DNA of 10,518 bases from Byssochlamys sp. IMV 00236. Its lineage: Eukaryota > Ascomycota > Eurotiomycetes > Eurotiales > Thermoascaceae. The notes under the pieces were generated by a model. That model saw only the letters and a program-made list of their open reading frames with translations, made no database searches and had not been told where the DNA came from. Positions 7,790 to 10,518 of the stretch are shown in pieces. The position numbers and the translations under genes were made by a program. Location: assembly GCA_001931875.2 (NCBI GenBank), contig MSJH02000315.1, forward strand, positions 1 to 10,518, in the 5' to 3' direction. The first letter of the stretch is position 1; every line of letters begins with the position of its first letter.

Positions 7790-9043
7790 ATGACTGTTGT
7801 AAAAGAGTATTACAGAATATTAGAAATATCCAACAACGCAGATGAACAGGAAATAAAAAGAGCCTATAAGAAATTAGCCTTAAAGTATCATCCAGATAAA
7901 AACCCTTCAACCGAGGCAGAAGAAAAGGTAATATAAACTAGAGTGAATTTAAAAAACACTAGTCTTACTTTTGGGTATAGTTTAAAGATATTAGGTAGGA
8001 ATAATATGAATTATTTCTATATAAACTAAACACGACTCCTCCTCTTTAGTGAGGCATATGAAGTGTTATCTGATCGTAAAAGGATTAAATAATAGTAATG
8101 GTAGACTTTATGCTCATTTTCTTTTTGTATCCTATAGCTCAGAAACGTTACATATACGACAATAGACAAAACAATATAAATGATGATAGAGACAATGCTT
8201 ATTCACTTGACGACCTATTTGGTGGATTCACTGTAAATATATATATATATATATATATATATCAAAAAAGAATGTGTGAATGTACTAATTTTGCATAATC
8301 TTGTAGTTTCATAGACCAGAAGAAGTGTTTGCTCACTTTTTTGGTGGCATGGGTACACCTTTCTTTGACGGTAAGAATCAAATGCGCTTTTGAATCAGTG
8401 ATATTAATCCCCCCCTCTTGTAGATTTTCATCACTTTGGACCGCCTATGCATGATCCCTTTCATTCGATGATGAGCCCCTTTTCTTATCCCTCACCATTT
8501 GATATGATGTACAACATGCGTGCACCTTCGCCGTTTATGCATCCCGGCTCTTCATCGATGAGATCATCCATATTTGATACGCATAGTCAGATGGGACAAG
8601 GAGGATACTCCAAATCAGTAACAACAACAACAAGAAACGTTAATGGAAGGATTGAAACAGTGACGATTACTAAAATTACAGATGAAAATGTAACCAGACA
8701 CAATAACACATTTTATAAATAGTAACACTCATCATCATCATAGGGTACACGAGTAACCGAAGAATACGGAAACGGCGCACATCAACAAGATAGAATAACG
8801 AGCGGTACAAATCTGTCGTCTTTGTCAGGACAAGAACAAAGGTTACTTATGCAGGATACTTCTTTTAGGCAGCAACAGTTTCACCAGGATCAGGTGGTGA
8901 ACAATACAGCAGAAAGACCATATTTATTAAATCATTATTGTCAATTACCCTATTATTCACCGTTCCCCCACGCCTATTCTTCTTTTTCCCCTCCCCCTCC
9001 ACCTTTCTCTCCACAGCAACATTCAATGTTTTATCATTTATAA
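7790..9043 (+). CDS. Class B J-domain co-chaperone, DNAJB6-like
   Basis: This gene encodes an Hsp40 co-chaperone that stimulates Hsp70 ATPase through its J-domain. Exons: 7790-7927, 7981-7994, 8050-8075, 8138-8232, 8307-8370, 8424-8689, 8744-9043; 300 residues. The first five introns are 53, 55, 62, 74 and 53 bp. Joins were chosen because they restore the J-domain: [23 protein letters not shown] (HPD at 34-36), then [21 protein letters not shown] across two tiny exons. Next come [18 protein letters not shown] and a Phe/Met/Pro-rich stretch. A Ser/Thr-rich segment follows ([20 protein letters not shown]), resembling the DNAJB2/6/8 region tied to suppression of protein aggregation. The last intron (8690-8743, donor GTAACC) is the weakest join. 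It removes an in-frame stop and continues with [11 protein letters not shown]; without it the protein would end at 8722. The tail is Gln- and Pro-rich. There is no Zn-finger, so it is not class A. The stop overlaps the convergent TTL gene. Confidence 0.93.
8238..8262. repeat. (TA)n microsatellite in J-protein intron 4
   Basis: A pure TA run starts just after the donor GTAAAT. The intron keeps a consensus branch site (TACTAAT at about 8282) and acceptor TTGTAG at 8301-8306. Confidence 0.9.
9038..9043. other. Shared palindromic stop of two convergent genes
   Basis: TTATAA is its own reverse complement. On the plus strand it is the final Leu codon and stop of the J-protein; on the minus strand it is the final Leu codon and stop of the TTL protein. 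Both readings follow from the exon models given for those genes. Confidence 0.88.
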
Positions 9044-10241
9044 AGAGAGCAGTTCTTTTTTATAAACCTTGACCAACTTTTCATCTTGATATTCTTCATT
9101 TGTAAAGTATGGTTCTATGGCTACTCTTGTCGTGGCATCAAATAGCTCTTGAATGATATGTTGTAATCGATGACCTGTTTGCTTAAAGTCAGGGAACTAT
9201 ATATATATATATATGTGTGTTTATTAGCAAACCGTATCCATGTGGATACAAAGAGATAGGACTCACCGCATTAGCTTCTAAAAAGTAAACATTATAGTCT
9301 TGATCAATCAAAAAATCAATACCAAACAGTTCAAATGCATTGGGAATAGCTTGAAATGTTGTCATCTCACTGGTACAAGCATCAAAGATGTCTGCCAAAA
9401 TATCCTTCATTTGCTTAAATATCTTTTCCTTGTCTTTGACTTCTTCCAACTCCCAAAATAATTTGACAGATTCATCTTCAATAAATTCCTTTTCTTCTGT
9501 TTGAATACAAGTGTTTGTCAAGTGAATCAAGTTATCTTCTAATTGGCTCAAGTCATATTCTTTCAATGCAAATAGTGCCAACATGTCACGGTAAAGATAG
9601 ACTTCAATATTTGATTTGGCTAACACGTAGGCTCGAACATGAAACTTGCGCTTATTCACCAGCAATGGTTTATCGATATATCTTTGTATGACCCACTCTC
9701 TTATCTGGCTAATATCTTCTTTATCATCGTCTTCATCATAGTCCTCTTCTATCTCTTCAAACATGTTACGGAGCTGTTCCAGGGTATTGAACACTTTGAT
9801 CCCTGCTGCTTTATTAGCAAGACTAGGCTTAATGATGAATGCATGTCCTCCTTCTTCTAAATCTCTTTCTACTTCAAATACTTCATTCATTGCTTCCTCA
9901 AAGTAATCCACATGATCCAACTCAAACTGCCAAGTTTCAGGGATCGCCTTTTTCAAGATACTGTCTGGGTTCTTGGAAAGATACTTTGTAACATTATAAG
10001 ATAATTGCGCTTTTCGAATAAAGCCCTTACGAATACAGTATGCATTCACTAAGCACTTGTTTTGGGCAACTAGATCCCAGTTGATCAGTTCATATTCTAA
10101 CCACTGCAACTGAATAGCTTCATCCTCTGGTGTTTCTTGTGTTTCTATGACATCAACGTCTATTTGCTTTGACTTCTTTAAGGCTTGAATAACTGCATTG
10201 TGCGTGTATTCTTCGTCAAGGTGAACAGCTGCCTTGATCAT
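9038..10241 (-). CDS. Tubulin-tyrosine ligase family ATP-grasp protein
   Basis: Member of the TTL family, ATP-grasp enzymes that ligate amino acids to protein C-termini; the fungal relative with a TTL domain is yeast Pby1. Exon 1 is 10241-9267. A 70-bp intron (9266-9197, donor GTGAGT, CTAAT branch) precedes exon 2 (9196-9038). The protein has 377 residues, normal for a stand-alone TTL. It begins MIKAAVHLDEEYTHNAVIQA, the usual start of the domain. Motifs: FIIKPS (Lys138, nucleotide binding), WVIQRYIDKPLLV and KFHVRAY (183-205), HLTNTC (240-245), FELFGIDFLID (303-313) and FLEANA (320-325), continuing FPDFKQTG across the intron. The acidic Glu and Asn of the metal site are present. An acidic insert lies at 162-176. 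The frame stays open upstream of 10241 without an ATG to about 10433. An upstream exon is therefore possible, because TATAG ends just before this ATG region. Substrate is unknown. Confidence 0.92.
9198..9214. repeat. (TA)n tract forming the TTL intron acceptor
   Basis: The 3' end of the TTL intron is a TA run whose last unit supplies the AG acceptor (ATATAG, then TTCCCTGAC). Confidence 0.85.
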
Positions 10242-10518
10242 GTTTCTATACAAAATGAAAAAGTGGTTGAATTTTTTTTTTTTTGAAAGGTTATTCAAGT
10301 ACCGCCAGAGAGGGGCAAATTCGATCTCATATTCAAAGTCTAATGTGAGACCTTGCAAATGCGTTATACACTCTTTCCGGAAAGTAAATTCGCCTGTGAT
10401 CGAAAATAAATACACCCATGGTGAGAACAAAATTCATGTTGCATGAAATGTAAATTCGTCGTCGTCAAGAATATTTTCGTAATATTAACAGATGGGCTGT
10501 CTTGGAGTTGAAATTAAC
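10242..10518 (-). promoter_or_regulatory. Upstream region of the TTL gene
   Basis: This is 277 bp of sequence 5' of the TTL start. It contains a run of 12 A on the coding strand (10270-10281) and no clear TATAAAAG. Two ATGs at about 10437 and 10422 (minus) open a 34-codon frame different from the TTL frame. A GTACTT donor-like site and the TATAG just before 10241 would bound a 57-bp intron, so part of this region may be an upstream exon or leader. Confidence 0.35.

Noticed and set aside
8098..8298. Plus-strand frame ending in Ile-Tyr repeats
   Set aside because: It reads through two introns of the J-protein gene; only 8138-8232 is exon, and the Ile-Tyr run is translated (TA)n intron.
1..10518. 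tRNA, rRNA, CRISPR or insertion-sequence features
   Set aside because: No T-loop/acceptor patterns, rRNA-like blocks, spaced direct repeats or terminal inverted repeats were seen by eye; the genome is eukaryotic.

Overview
The window is nuclear DNA of a filamentous fungus, most likely an early-diverging one (Mucoromycota, probably Mucorales). The genes are A+T-rich and compact and carry many short GT-AG introns. All but one of these are about 50-75 bp, with CTAAY-type branch sites. Homopolymer and (TA)n tracts are common. One degenerate open frame resembles a repeated protein family of mucoralean genomes. This placement is inferred from style and gene content, not from a database match.

Left edge (1-508, minus): the first two exons of a mitochondrially targeted protein whose N-terminal domain resembles the SUV3/SUPV3L1 RNA helicase; the gene runs off the window. 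From 509 to about 2295 there is no intact gene, only short open fragments broken by stops and frameshifts. At 2371-2571 (plus) a strong promoter (CTATAAAAG) drives a 66-residue, intronless, lipid-anchor-type hydrophobic protein. From about 2600 to 4600 the sequence is mostly relic DNA, including a remnant coding frame at 3555-3959.

Right half (4600-10241): three well-supported genes sit close together. PAS kinase (Psk1/PASK family, plus, 4670-7425, about 800 residues, five exons) is followed on the same strand by a DNAJB6-like J-protein (7790-9043, seven exons, 300 residues, with 14-nt and 26-nt exons inside the J-domain). A tubulin-tyrosine-ligase-family ATP-grasp enzyme lies on the minus strand (10241-9038, at least two exons, 377 residues). 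Exon joins were inferred by keeping family motifs in frame across GT-AG sites; no transcript data were available.

The J-protein and TTL genes converge and share their last six coding bases. The palindrome TTATAA (9038-9043) reads Leu-stop on both strands, so their mRNAs must overlap. No shared pathway among the genes is visible. The kinase (nutrient sensing), co-chaperone and TTL enzyme look like ordinary neighbours rather than a designed system. The most unusual items are the palindromic double stop, the micro-exons, the conserved-looking lipid-anchored mini-protein and an orphan CTATAAAAG element just after the kinase stop codon.
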